The translations under genes were made by a program, and so were the position numbers. This document shows, piece by piece, positions 9,397 through 16,584 of a stretch of 17,198 nucleotides of DNA. The notes under the pieces were generated by a model that saw only the letters and a list, made by a program, of their open reading frames with translations, was not told the DNA's origin and ran no database searches. The stretch's first letter is position 1. Every line of letters starts with the position of its first letter. Source of the stretch: Lachnospiraceae bacterium UBA3772 (GTDB lineage: Bacteria; Bacillota; Clostridia; Lachnospirales; Lachnospiraceae); NCBI GenBank assembly GCA_002371025.1, contig DFFQ01000147.1, forward strand, positions 1 to 17,198, read 5' to 3'.

Positions 9397-9562
9397 TGCT
9401 GTTTTTTGTGACATATATGTGTATAAAGTGTGACTGAAAAAATCATAATTAACACAGGTTCATCACATGTGCTATGCAAGTGGTATATTAAATATGTTAG
9501 AAAATAAAGGTTTATATACATAATGCACAAAGTAATTTGAAAAAATTTGGACAGATGGTTGA
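9397..9562. other. AT-rich intergenic spacer upstream of the fru promoter
   Basis: No gene is seen here on either strand. It contains only short palindromes (ACATATATGT at 9411-9420, CACATGTG at 9464-9471) and an isolated extended -10-like TGGTATATT at 9481-9489 without a -35. A small RNA or an upstream regulator-binding stretch is possible but not supported further. Confidence 0.4.
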
Positions 9563-9607
9563 TTGAATATGACCGAGTCTGAGCGTATACTTTCAATATG
9601 ATCATAT
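9562..9607. promoter_or_regulatory. Candidate FruR operator at the fruK promoter
   Basis: A perfect 12-bp palindrome, ATATGATCATAT (9596-9607), covers the predicted start point. AATATGAYC occurs twice as a direct repeat (9566-9574 and 9595-9603), 29 bp apart. ATTGAA (9562-9567) and TTCAAT (9592-9597) form an inverted pair that brackets the promoter. The encoded DeoR-family protein is the natural candidate to bind; which of these elements it uses is inference. Confidence 0.45.
9563..9591 (+). promoter_or_regulatory. Predicted sigma-A promoter of the fruK operon
   Basis: TTGAAT (9563-9568) and TATACT (9586-9591) are separated by 17 bp. Transcription would start near 9598, leaving a leader of about 28 nt with a very strong AAGGAGGT at 9610-9617. 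Confidence 0.6.
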
Positions 9608-9625
9608 ATAAGGAGGTACTAGGGA

Positions 9626-10531
9626 ATGATTTATACGGTTACTTTTAATCCTTCACTGGATTACATAGTTACTGTAGATGACTTTAAGCTTGGACTTACT
9701 AATCGTACAACCACTGAGCTTATGTTACCGGGGGGTAAAGGCATCAATGTTTCAATAGTATTATCAAATCTTGGGGTGAAGAATACTGCTTTTTATTTTT
9801 CAGCTGGTTTTATTGGTGAAGAAATCACAAGAAGAATTGAAGAAAGTGGTATCAATGCAGATTACATCCGGGTAGAGAAGGGGAATTCACGCATTAATCT
9901 CAAATTAAAGTCAATTGATGGCACTGAGATAAATGGTATGGGACCAGATATCACAGAAGATAATGTTGAAGAGTTGATGAAAAAACTTGATCAGGTAACA
10001 AGAGGGGACATCCTGGTTCTGGCAGGAAGCATTCCATCAACAATGCCTGATTCAATCTATAGCGACATCATGGAACGACTTGAAAACCGCGGAGTAAAGA
10101 TAGTGGTTGACGCAACAAAAGACCTGCTGCTTAATGTACTGAAATTTAAGCCATTTCTTATTAAACCAAATAATCATGAACTTGGAGATATCTTTGGGGT
10201 GGAATTAAAAACCAGGGAAAGTGTAATTCCATATGCAAAGAAGCTTCAGGAAATGGGTGCTAAGAATGTGGTGGTTTCAATGGCAGGCGAGGGAGCTGTT
10301 CTCATCGGTTCAGATGGTTCAGTAGTGATGTCAGAGGCTCCTAAGGGAACACTGGTAAATGGTGTTGGTGCAGGTGACTCTATGGTGGCCGGGTTTATCG
10401 CTGGATGGCTTCAGGACGGAAAACTTGAGAGAGCATTTAAGATGGGACTTGCTGCTGGATCAGCAAGTGCATTTTCAGAATATCTCGCAACAAAAGAAGA
10501 AGTAATGAAGATATACAATTCGATAGCTTAG
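9626..10531 (+). CDS. fruK: 1-phosphofructokinase
   Basis: This 301-residue PfkB/ribokinase-family enzyme phosphorylates fructose-1-phosphate to fructose-1,6-bisphosphate with ATP in the cytoplasm. The N-terminal signature PGGKGINVS (from residue 35) and the C-terminal VGAGDSMVAGF with catalytic base Asp251 are both intact. The length is typical for FruK. Tagatose-6-phosphate kinase (LacC) is a close relative, but the neighbouring fructose permease decides for FruK. The gene is first in the operon and has the best ribosome binding site in the window (AAGGAGGT, 8 nt before the ATG). The gap to fruA is 27 bp without a terminator. Confidence 0.94.
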   Translation: MIYTVTFNPSLDYIVTVDDFKLGLTNRTTTELMLPGGKGINVSIVLSNLGVKNTAFYFSAGFIGEEITRRIEESGINADYIRVEKGNSRINLKLKSIDGTEINGMGPDITEDNVEELMKKLDQVTRGDILVLAGSIPSTMPDSIYSDIMERLENRGVKIVVDATKDLLLNVLKFKPFLIKPNNHELGDIFGVELKTRESVIPYAKKLQEMGAKNVVVSMAGEGAVLIGSDGSVVMSEAPKGTLVNGVGAGDSMVAGFIAGWLQDGKLERAFKMGLAAGSASAFSEYLATKEEVMKIYNSIA

Positions 10532-10558
10532 GCAGGAAAATAATAAGGAGGAAGAAAT

Positions 10559-12616
10559 ATGAGGATAACGGATCTTCTTGATAAGAGAAGTATTGAACTT
10601 AACGCGAGACCTGATACAAAGCAGGAAGCTTTGGATATGGCTGTTGAGCTTATGGGAAAAAGCGGTAAGTTAAAAGATAAGGAAGCATATAGAAAACTTG
10701 TATATGCAAGAGAAGAAGAAAGTACAACAGGTGTTGGTGAAGGAATTGCAATACCACACGGTAAAGGAAGTGCGGTTAAGGAACCAGGACTTGCTGCAAT
10801 GGTGATCAAAAATGGAGTTGATTTCGAGGCGTTAGATGATGAGCCGGTTGATCTTCTCTTCCTCATTGCCGCACCTGATACTAAAGACAACGTTCATCTG
10901 GATGTCCTTTCAAAGCTTTCTATGATGCTTATGGATGAGGACTTCAGAAACAATCTTAAGAATGCATCAACAGTAGATGAATTTTTAAAGATAATTGATG
11001 AAGCAGATGAAGAAAGAAAAGATGTTGATGACAAGCTTGCTGCAAACAGCCTTTCAGAATCAGGAGTAAAGGTTGTTGCTGTAACATCTTGTCCTACGGG
11101 AATCGCACACACATATATGGCTGCTGAAGGGCTTGAAAAGGCTGCAAAGAAAGCTGGAGTAGCAATCAAGATCGAGACAAGAGGTTCATCAGGAGCTAAG
11201 AATGTACTTAGTGATGCGGATATAGAAGCTGCAGATTGTGTTATCGTTGCCGCCGATGCAAAAGTTCCTATGGGAAGATTTAAGGGAAAGAAACTTGTGC
11301 AGAGGAAAGTTGCAGACGGAATCAATAAGGCAGATGAACTTATAGAGATTGCTGTTTCAGGAAAAGCGCCTGTATATGAAGGTGGTGGAGAAACAGAAAG
11401 CAAAGATTCTAAAGAATCAAAGGGTGGAGCTCATTCGATCTATACATGGCTTATGGCTGGTGTATCACACATGCTTCCACTTGTAGTTGGTGGTGGTATT
11501 CTTGTGGCTCTTGCATTCTTAGTAGATACTATTGCAGGTTATGGTGCATCAGGAAGTGGTAATTTCGGATCTATCACACCACTGGCTGCCTTGCTTAAAT
11601 ATGTAGGTGGACTTGCTATGGGACTCATGGTTCCGGTACTTGCGGGATATATTGCTTATGCAATAGCAGACAGACCTGGTCTTGCAGTTGGTTTTGTTGG
11701 CGGACTCCTTGCTGCTAACGGAAATGCGGCTCTTTCGGGATTTTTATTTAGCGACGGATCAACAATCGCCCTTGATGGAAAAGCACTTGGAAGTTTCGGA
11801 CAGTTCCTTGCAAAACTTGGTTTCCAGCATGACGGCGGTGGAGCAACAGTTTCAGGATTCCTTGGAGGTATCGTTGCAGGTTTCCTTGCTGGATTTATCG
11901 TTCTTGGATTACAGAAAATGTGTTCAAAGATGCCTGCAGCACTTGATGGTATCAAGCCAATGCTTATCTATCCGCTTGTTGGTATGTTCTGCATCGCAGT
12001 GCTTATGATCTTTATTTTTAACCCACTTATCGGATGGGTAAATACAGAACTTTCAGAAATGCTTACACAGCTTGGTAAGTCAAATGCGCTTTGGGCTTTA
12101 GGTCTTGTACTTGGAGCTATGATGGCTATCGATATGGGTGGTCCTATCAACAAGGCGGCTTACGTATTTGGTACAGGTATGTTGACACAGGCTGCCGGAT
12201 CTTCAGATCCAAACTTCCAGAAGATCGCATATATCTCTATGGCAGCAGTTATGGTAGGTGGTATGTGTCCTCCAGTTGGTATTGCTCTTGCGAACCTTAT
12301 ATTCCCTAAGAAGTTTACAAAGGCTGAAAGAGGAACTACAATTACCAATTTCATCATGGGGGCATCATTTATAACAGAAGGTGCAATACCATTTGCAGCT
12401 GCTGATCCTGGACATGTAATTCCATGTACACTTGTTGGTTCAGGTGTTGCCGGATTACTTGTAGCAGTATTTGAGTGTACACTTATGGCACCTCATGGTG
12501 GACTCTTCGTAGTTGCTACAATCGGAAATCCACTTCTTTATCTTGTAGCATGGGCTGTAGGATCAGTGATTACAGCTATCATGCTTGGAATATTAAAGAA
12601 GAATGTTGAAGAGTAA
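10559..12616 (+). CDS. fruA: PTS fructose permease EIIABC
   Basis: This 685-residue fusion imports fructose and phosphorylates it at C1. The IIA domain (about residues 1-150) carries the phosphoryl-accepting His67 in AIPHGKG. The IIB domain (about 170-275) carries Cys178 in the CPTGIAHTYMAAE motif, which is characteristic of fructose-type IIB. A hydrophilic linker rich in Gly, Ser, Lys and Glu (about 275-292) joins the IIC membrane domain (about 293-680, roughly eight to ten hydrophobic segments), which includes the NPLIGWVN and PISMG-like MDMGGPINKAA stretches. The A-B-C order matches FruA of Gram-positives. AAGGAGGA at 10545-10552 precedes the ATG. The phosphoryl donor genes ptsH and ptsI follow in the same cluster. 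Confidence 0.94.
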   Translation: MRITDLLDKRSIELNARPDTKQEALDMAVELMGKSGKLKDKEAYRKLVYAREEESTTGVGEGIAIPHGKGSAVKEPGLAAMVIKNGVDFEALDDEPVDLLFLIAAPDTKDNVHLDVLSKLSMMLMDEDFRNNLKNASTVDEFLKIIDEADEERKDVDDKLAANSLSESGVKVVAVTSCPTGIAHTYMAAEGLEKAAKKAGVAIKIETRGSSGAKNVLSDADIEAADCVIVAADAKVPMGRFKGKKLVQRKVADGINKADELIEIAVSGKAPVYEGGGETESKDSKESKGGAHSIYTWLMAGVSHMLPLVVGGGILVALAFLVDTIAGYGASGSGNFGSITPLAALLKYVGGLAMGLMVPVLAGYIAYAIADRPGLAVGFVGGLLAANGNAALSGFLFSDGSTIALDGKALGSFGQFLAKLGFQHDGGGATVSGFLGGIVAGFLAGFIVLGLQKMCSKMPAALDGIKPMLIYPLVGMFCIAVLMIFIFNPLIGWVNTELSEMLTQLGKSNALWALGLVLGAMMAIDMGGPINKAAYVFGTGMLTQAAGSSDPNFQKIAYISMAAVMVGGMCPPVGIALANLIFPKKFTKAERGTTITNFIMGASFITEGAIPFAAADPGHVIPCTLVGSGVAGLLVAVFECTLMAPHGGLFVVATIGNPLLYLVAWAVGSVITAIMLGILKKNVEE

Positions 12617-12664
12617 TAATGTGTTATCTTCTAAATTAATTTAATAAAGAAAGGAACTGATACT

Positions 12665-12922
12665 ATGATTAGTTTTGAATATATTATTAAAGATGAGCAT
12701 GGGATTCATGCAAGACCAGCTACAGAGCTTTTTAAGATGACAAAGAATTATGACTGCACCTTTACTGTTACAAAAGGCGAAAAGACTGTGCCTTTTAAGG
12801 GGGTAATGGGAGTAATGTCTCTTGGAGCTAAGCAGGGAGATGCTGTGACATTCTCTTTTGACGGTCCTGATGAGGCTGCCGCAAAGGAAGCCTTTGAAAA
12901 GTTCGTTTCAGAAAATTTATAA
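12665..12922 (+). CDS. ptsH: Phosphocarrier protein HPr with Gly at position 46
   Basis: This 85-residue protein carries phosphate from enzyme I to the IIA domain of FruA. The active-site motif GIHARPATE places the phosphorylated His exactly at residue 15, with Arg17 and Pro18 present. In the second conserved segment the family has KSIMGVMSLG, in which Ser46 is phosphorylated by HPr kinase in Firmicutes; here it reads KGVMGVMSLG, with a GGG codon (Gly) at residue 46. The protein can therefore do phosphotransfer but should not form P-Ser46-HPr. This is the reverse of Crh, which keeps Ser46 and loses His15. AAAGGA lies about 10 nt before the ATG. The gap from fruA is 48 bp, without a clear promoter. 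A terminator-like hairpin follows. Confidence 0.95.
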   Translation: MISFEYIIKDEHGIHARPATELFKMTKNYDCTFTVTKGEKTVPFKGVMGVMSLGAKQGDAVTFSFDGPDEAAAKEAFEKFVSENL

Positions 12923-12932
12923 ATTTTATTTT

Positions 12933-12979
12933 AGGGCTGGGTACATATATGATATGTACCTTCAGCCCTGTTTGTTTTA
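12933..12979 (+). terminator. Terminator-like hairpin between ptsH and ptsI
   Basis: AGGGCTG plus GGTACATAT (12933-12948) pairs with ATATGTACC (12952-12960) and CAGCCCT (12963-12969), leaving a TT bulge and a 3-nt loop. The 16-bp stem is followed by GTTTGTTTTAT, a broken T-run. Within an operon this suggests partial termination, giving more HPr than enzyme I, or a processing/stability element. Confidence 0.65.
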
Positions 12980-12983
12980 TAAT
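12978..12983 (+). promoter_or_regulatory. Possible ptsI promoter -10
   Basis: A perfect TATAAT follows the hairpin. The best -35 at 17 bp is the poor TGTACC (12955-12960) inside the hairpin. A start near 12990 would give ptsI a separate transcript with a leader of about 44 nt. The call is weak because of the -35. Confidence 0.3.
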
Positions 12984-13020
12984 GAAAAGGCAAGATTTTG
13001 TCCGCCTTTCATTGTAAAGG
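12981..13020 (+). promoter_or_regulatory. Alternative hairpins in the ptsI leader
   Basis: AATGAAAAGGC (12981-12991) can pair with GCCTTTCATT (13004-13013), with one bulged A. The same CCTTT (13005-13009) can instead pair with AAAGG (13016-13020), immediately before the ptsI Shine-Dalgarno GAAGGAG. The two structures exclude each other, so control of translation is possible but unproven. Confidence 0.3.
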
Positions 13021-13033
13021 GAAGGAGAATGAC

Positions 13034-14689
13034 ATGGAAATTTTTGCAGGAAAATCTGTCTTTGGAGGGATTGCCATAGGCAGGATTTCGATATATTCTA
13101 AAAATGAACAACAGGTAAAACGTATAAAGGTTACTGATGTTGAAGGAGAGATAAGCAGATATCATAAGGCAAAGGATGCGGCTATAGAGCAGCTTTCCAA
13201 ACTTTATGACAAGGCGGTTAAAGAAGTTGGAGAAGCAAGTGCTGAAATCTTCGAAGCCCATCAGATGATGCTTGATGATGGCGATTATATAGATTCAGTA
13301 GAGAATATAATCCGCACTCAGGAAGTAAATGCAGAATATGCAGTTGCAATGACTGGAGATAATTTCTCAGAAATGTTTGCCAATATGGATGATGAATATT
13401 TCCGCGGAAGAGCCGCCGATGTAAAAGATATTTCTGAAAGAGTTGTTAAGATCCTTATGGGAGCTGAAAATGGCAAGATAGAATCTGATGAACCGGTAAT
13501 TATCGTGGCTGATGATCTTGCTCCATCGGAAACAGTTCAGCTGGATAAAGATCTTATCTTATCTTTTGTAACAGTTCATGGATCAGCGAATTCCCATACA
13601 GCAATACTCGCAAAAACTATGAGTATTCCTGCTATCATCGGTGTTAATATTCCGTTGGATCCATCTATGGATAACAGAATGGCTATAGTTGATGGCTTTG
13701 AAGGAAAGATATATGTTGATCCGTCAGAAGAAGTATTAGCTGCGAAGAAGAAACTCTTTGCTGAAGAACAAGATAAGAAGCAGTTATTAGAACAGCTCAG
13801 GGGAAAAGAAAATATTACTCTTGATGGTCAGCGAATAAACCTTTATGCTAACATTGGAAATTCAAAAGATTTAGCGCTTGTTTTAAAAAATGATGCTAAT
13901 GGTATCGGACTTTTCAGATCAGAATTTATCTATCTTGGTTCGGACCATTATCCAACAGAGTCTGAGCAGTTTGCTATTTATAAGCATGTGGCAGAGACTA
14001 TGGCAGGTAAGAAAGTTATAATCAGAACACTTGATATTGGTGCGGATAAACAGGCGGATTATTTTGAATTACCTCATGAAGAAAATCCGGCTTTAGGACT
14101 TAGAGCTATTAGAATCTGTCTTACAAGACCGGAGATATTTAAGACACAGCTTAGAGCAATCCTTCGTGCCAGTGCTTTTGGTAAAATTTCTATTATGTAT
14201 CCTATGATCATTTCAGTGGATGAAGTAAGAGAGATAAAGGCAATCATGGCTGAGGTTAAGGCGGAACTTGAAGCAGAAGGTGTTGCATATGATAAGAATA
14301 TAGAAGAAGGCATAATGATAGAAACACCGGCGGCAGTAATGATGGCAGATGAACTGGCTAAAGAAGTTGATTTTTTCAGTATCGGCACAAACGACCTGAC
14401 TCAGTATACACTGGCAATAGACCGTCAGAATCAGAGCCTTGAGAAATTCTATGATCCTCATCATCCTGCGATACTTAAGATGCTTAAGATGGTAGTAGAT
14501 AGTGCTCATAAATACGGAAAATGGGCAGGTATCTGTGGAGAACTTGGCGCAGATACAGAACTTACAAAAGAATTTCTTGCTATGGGATTCGATGAACTTT
14601 CAGTATCCCCAGGCAGGATCCTTCCAATCAGAAAGATTGTTCTTGAAACAAATGTAGCTGAATATAAAAAGGAGAAAGGGATGCAGTAA
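13034..14689 (+). CDS. ptsI: PTS enzyme I (phosphoenolpyruvate-protein phosphotransferase)
   Basis: This 551-residue cytoplasmic enzyme takes phosphate from PEP onto a histidine and passes it to HPr. The N-terminal HPr-binding and swivelling-His domains contain GSANSHTAILAK with the active His188. The C-terminal PEP-binding barrel shows LGLRAIRICLTRPEIF, the metal-binding IETPAAVMMADE, FFSIGTNDLTQY and the active-site Cys501 in GICGELGAD. The length is slightly below that of the common 570-residue enzymes, with a short C-terminus. A longer frame from TTG 12998 exists, but the ATG at 13034 has AAGGAG 7 nt upstream and begins with the usual family N-terminus (FAGKSVFGGIAIG), so 13034 is chosen. 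The stop lies 2 bp before fruR, implying coupled translation. Confidence 0.95.
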   Translation: MEIFAGKSVFGGIAIGRISIYSKNEQQVKRIKVTDVEGEISRYHKAKDAAIEQLSKLYDKAVKEVGEASAEIFEAHQMMLDDGDYIDSVENIIRTQEVNAEYAVAMTGDNFSEMFANMDDEYFRGRAADVKDISERVVKILMGAENGKIESDEPVIIVADDLAPSETVQLDKDLILSFVTVHGSANSHTAILAKTMSIPAIIGVNIPLDPSMDNRMAIVDGFEGKIYVDPSEEVLAAKKKLFAEEQDKKQLLEQLRGKENITLDGQRINLYANIGNSKDLALVLKNDANGIGLFRSEFIYLGSDHYPTESEQFAIYKHVAETMAGKKVIIRTLDIGADKQADYFELPHEENPALGLRAIRICLTRPEIFKTQLRAILRASAFGKISIMYPMIISVDEVREIKAIMAEVKAELEAEGVAYDKNIEEGIMIETPAAVMMADELAKEVDFFSIGTNDLTQYTLAIDRQNQSLEKFYDPHHPAILKMLKMVVDSAHKYGKWAGICGELGADTELTKEFLAMGFDELSVSPGRILPIRKIVLETNVAEYKKEKGMQ

Positions 14690-14691
14690 AT

Positions 14692-15441
14692 ATGCTATCT
14701 GAAAAACGCAGAGGAGATATACTTAAATTAGTAGGACAGAAGAAAAGCGTTACAGTACAGGAGCTTAAGAATGCTCTTGATGCTTCTGAATCGACAATTA
14801 GAAGAGATATTACGTCCCTCAGCAAAGAAGGAAAACTTATTAAGGTATTTGGTGGAGCTATAGCTGTTGAAGGAGCACCGTCTTCAAAGGAACTAACTGT
14901 AGGTCAGAAGAAAGCCTTAAATAAAGAGGAAAAGCTTAGAATAGCCAGATATGCGGCTTCACTTATCAGACCTGGAGATTATGTTTATATTGATTCGGGT
15001 ACAACAACAGGATATATGTTGGAATTCATCAAAGAGAAAGATGCAACATATGTTACAAATGCGGTAGCGCATGCCAAGACTCTTGCATTAAAGGGGCTTA
15101 AAGTTCTTTTGATCGGAGGAGAATTAAAAGAAACAACAGAAGCTATTGTAGGCGCAGACGCAATACTTCATATTCAAAAATACCATTTTTCAAAAGGATT
15201 CTTTGGAACAAATGGTATCAGTATCAAACTTGGATTTACAACACCGGATGTAAGAGAAGCTCTTATTAAGAGGGTTGCCATTCAGAATACGCAGCTGGGA
15301 CAGAGGTATATTATGGCAGATGCTGAAAAATTCGGACAGGTAAGTTCGGTAACATTTGCAGATCTGGACGGAACAGTTACACTTACTGACAGACAGCCGG
15401 ATGACGTATTTCTTAAAAAAATGGAAATTCGTGTTGTTTAA
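14692..15441 (+). CDS. fruR: DeoR-family transcriptional regulator, probable FruR
   Basis: This 249-residue regulator has an N-terminal DeoR winged helix (about residues 4-56) with the recognition-helix motif SESTIRRDITSLSKEGKL. A DeoRC sensor domain (about 75-230) follows; its DSGTTTGYM loop binds sugar phosphates in the family. Given the operon, the likely effector is fructose-1-phosphate or fructose-1,6-bisphosphate, and the likely target is the promoter at 9563-9591. Placement last in the operon would make its expression autoregulated; in many Firmicutes fruR is first. GAGAAAGGG (14672-14680) serves as the ribosome binding site, and the start is 2 bp after ptsI. Similar proteins control glycerol (GlpR) or tagatose genes, so FruR rests on context. 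Confidence 0.85.
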   Translation: MLSEKRRGDILKLVGQKKSVTVQELKNALDASESTIRRDITSLSKEGKLIKVFGGAIAVEGAPSSKELTVGQKKALNKEEKLRIARYAASLIRPGDYVYIDSGTTTGYMLEFIKEKDATYVTNAVAHAKTLALKGLKVLLIGGELKETTEAIVGADAILHIQKYHFSKGFFGTNGISIKLGFTTPDVREALIKRVAIQNTQLGQRYIMADAEKFGQVSSVTFADLDGTVTLTDRQPDDVFLKKMEIRVV

Positions 15442-15462
15442 TCACAAGCCTTGTAATATAAT
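15434..15462 (+). promoter_or_regulatory. Predicted sigma-A promoter of fba
   Basis: TTGTTT (15434-15439), inside the end of fruR, and a perfect TATAAT (15457-15462) are 17 bp apart. The spacer holds the inverted repeat ACAAGcCTTGT (15444-15454), a possible operator. Transcription would start near 15469, with a leader of about 75 nt and a good GGAGG at 15532-15536. Confidence 0.6.
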
Positions 15463-15544
15463 GGCTATGGTGTAACACGACTTTAGATGGTATTTCATTT
15501 ATAGTTAAAAATAATACATATATATATTTACGGAGGTAAAATTA

Positions 15545-16411
15545 ATGTTAGTATCAGCAGAGAAGATGCTTAAGGATGCCGTTGCAGGACATTATGCAGT
15601 AGCTCAGTTCAACATCAACAACCTTGAGTGGACAAAGTCAATCTTACTTGAGTGCCAGGAGCTTCAGGCACCAGTTATCCTTGGTGTTTCAGAAGGTGCT
15701 GGAAAGTACATGACAGGTTATAAGACAGTTGCAGCTATGGTTAAGGCTATGGTTGAGTCTCTTGGAATAACAGTTCCTGTAGCTCTTCACCTTGATCATG
15801 GTTCATATGAAGGAGCTAAGGCTTGCATCGAAGCTGGCTTCTCATCAATCATGTTTGATGGTTCTTCACTTCCAATCGAAGAGAACATCGAGAAGACAAA
15901 AGAGCTTATCGCTATCTGCAAGGAAAAGGGAATTTCTCTTGAAGCAGAAGTTGGTGGTATCGGCGGAGAAGAAGACGGCGTAGTTTCAACAGGTGAATGC
16001 GCTGATCCTCAGGAGTGTAAGGAAGTTAACGACCTTGGACCTACAATGCTTGCTTGCGGTATTGGTAACATCCATGGTAAGTATCCAGAGAACTGGGCTG
16101 GTCTTCAGTTCGACGTTCTTTCAAACATCAAGGCTGTTACAGGTGATACTCCACTCGTACTTCACGGTGGTTCAGGAATCCCTGATGAGCAGATCAAGAA
16201 AGCTATCGATATGGGTGTAGCTAAGGTTAATGTTAATACAGAGTGCCAGCTCGTATTCGCTGCAGCTACAAGAAAGTATATCGAAGAAGGCAAAGATCAG
16301 CAGGGTAAGGGTTACGATCCTCGTAAGCTTCTTGCACCTGGTGCTCAGGCTATCAGAGATGAAGTTAAGAACAGACTTGAGGTTTTCGGTTCAATCGGAA
16401 AAGCTAACTAG
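15545..16411 (+). CDS. fba: Class II fructose-1,6-bisphosphate aldolase
   Basis: This 288-residue zinc enzyme cleaves fructose-1,6-bisphosphate to dihydroxyacetone phosphate and glyceraldehyde-3-phosphate in the cytoplasm. The catalytic Asp84 and zinc ligand His85 are in HLDHG. The other zinc ligands are His177 (IGNIHGKY) and His207 (LHGGSG). The phosphate-binding KVNVNTE follows. Length and motifs fit the GatY/KbaY-like class IIB group, so tagatose-bisphosphate aldolase is a formal alternative, but fruK upstream favours fructose-bisphosphate. Codon use is visibly different from the neighbours: nearly uniform AAG, GGT, ATC, AAC and TTC choices, as in very highly expressed genes. It has its own promoter and terminator, so it can be made independently of fructose. 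Confidence 0.94.
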   Translation: MLVSAEKMLKDAVAGHYAVAQFNINNLEWTKSILLECQELQAPVILGVSEGAGKYMTGYKTVAAMVKAMVESLGITVPVALHLDHGSYEGAKACIEAGFSSIMFDGSSLPIEENIEKTKELIAICKEKGISLEAEVGGIGGEEDGVVSTGECADPQECKEVNDLGPTMLACGIGNIHGKYPENWAGLQFDVLSNIKAVTGDTPLVLHGGSGIPDEQIKKAIDMGVAKVNVNTECQLVFAAATRKYIEEGKDQQGKGYDPRKLLAPGAQAIRDEVKNRLEVFGSIGKAN

Positions 16412-16437
16412 TTTTAAATTTTTGAATATGTATTTTT

Positions 16438-16468
16438 AGAAGGCGTGTATGACACGCCTTCTTTTTTT
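16438..16468 (+). terminator. Intrinsic terminator after fba
   Basis: A perfect 11-bp stem (AGAAGGCGTGT and ACACGCCTTCT) with a 3-nt ATG loop is followed by a T-run. It is the cleanest terminator in the window. Confidence 0.95.
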
Positions 16469-16469
16469 A

Positions 16470-16498
16470 TTCATTTGTAGTATGTCTTATGGTATAAT
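16470..16498 (+). promoter_or_regulatory. Predicted promoter of the last gene
   Basis: TATAAT (16493-16498) with an extended TGG (16490-16492) is a perfect extended -10. The -35 TTCATT (16470-16475) at 17 bp is weak. A start near 16505 leaves a leader of about 80 nt in which I see no strong structure. Confidence 0.6.
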
Positions 16499-16584
16499 AA
16501 AATGATTATGTCTATCATGGGGTAACTGGATTCATAAGGCCCAAGATATAGATATATCATTAATATTGATAAGAGGAAAAAACG

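Noticed and set aside
9397..9562. Possible small RNA or riboswitch before fruK
   Set aside because: Only short palindromes are seen, with no promoter-hairpin-terminator set and no recognisable aptamer.
9027..9605. Antisense frame running from uvrA into the fru upstream region
   Set aside because: It passes through the uvrA terminator, has no ribosome site, and reads as random AT-rich translation (Ile, Tyr, Phe, Cys rich).
10894..11403. Long Ser/Ala-rich antisense open frame opposite fruA
   Set aside because: Low-complexity composition and complete overlap with the conserved IIA/IIB coding sequence show it is a shadow frame.
11682..12309. Plus-strand alternate-frame ORFs within fruA
   Set aside because: They lie inside well conserved IIC coding sequence and show no domain of their own.
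12998..13033. TTG start extending enzyme I by twelve residues
   Set aside because: The extension is unlike the family N-terminus and covers the ribosome site AAGGAG at 13022-13027.
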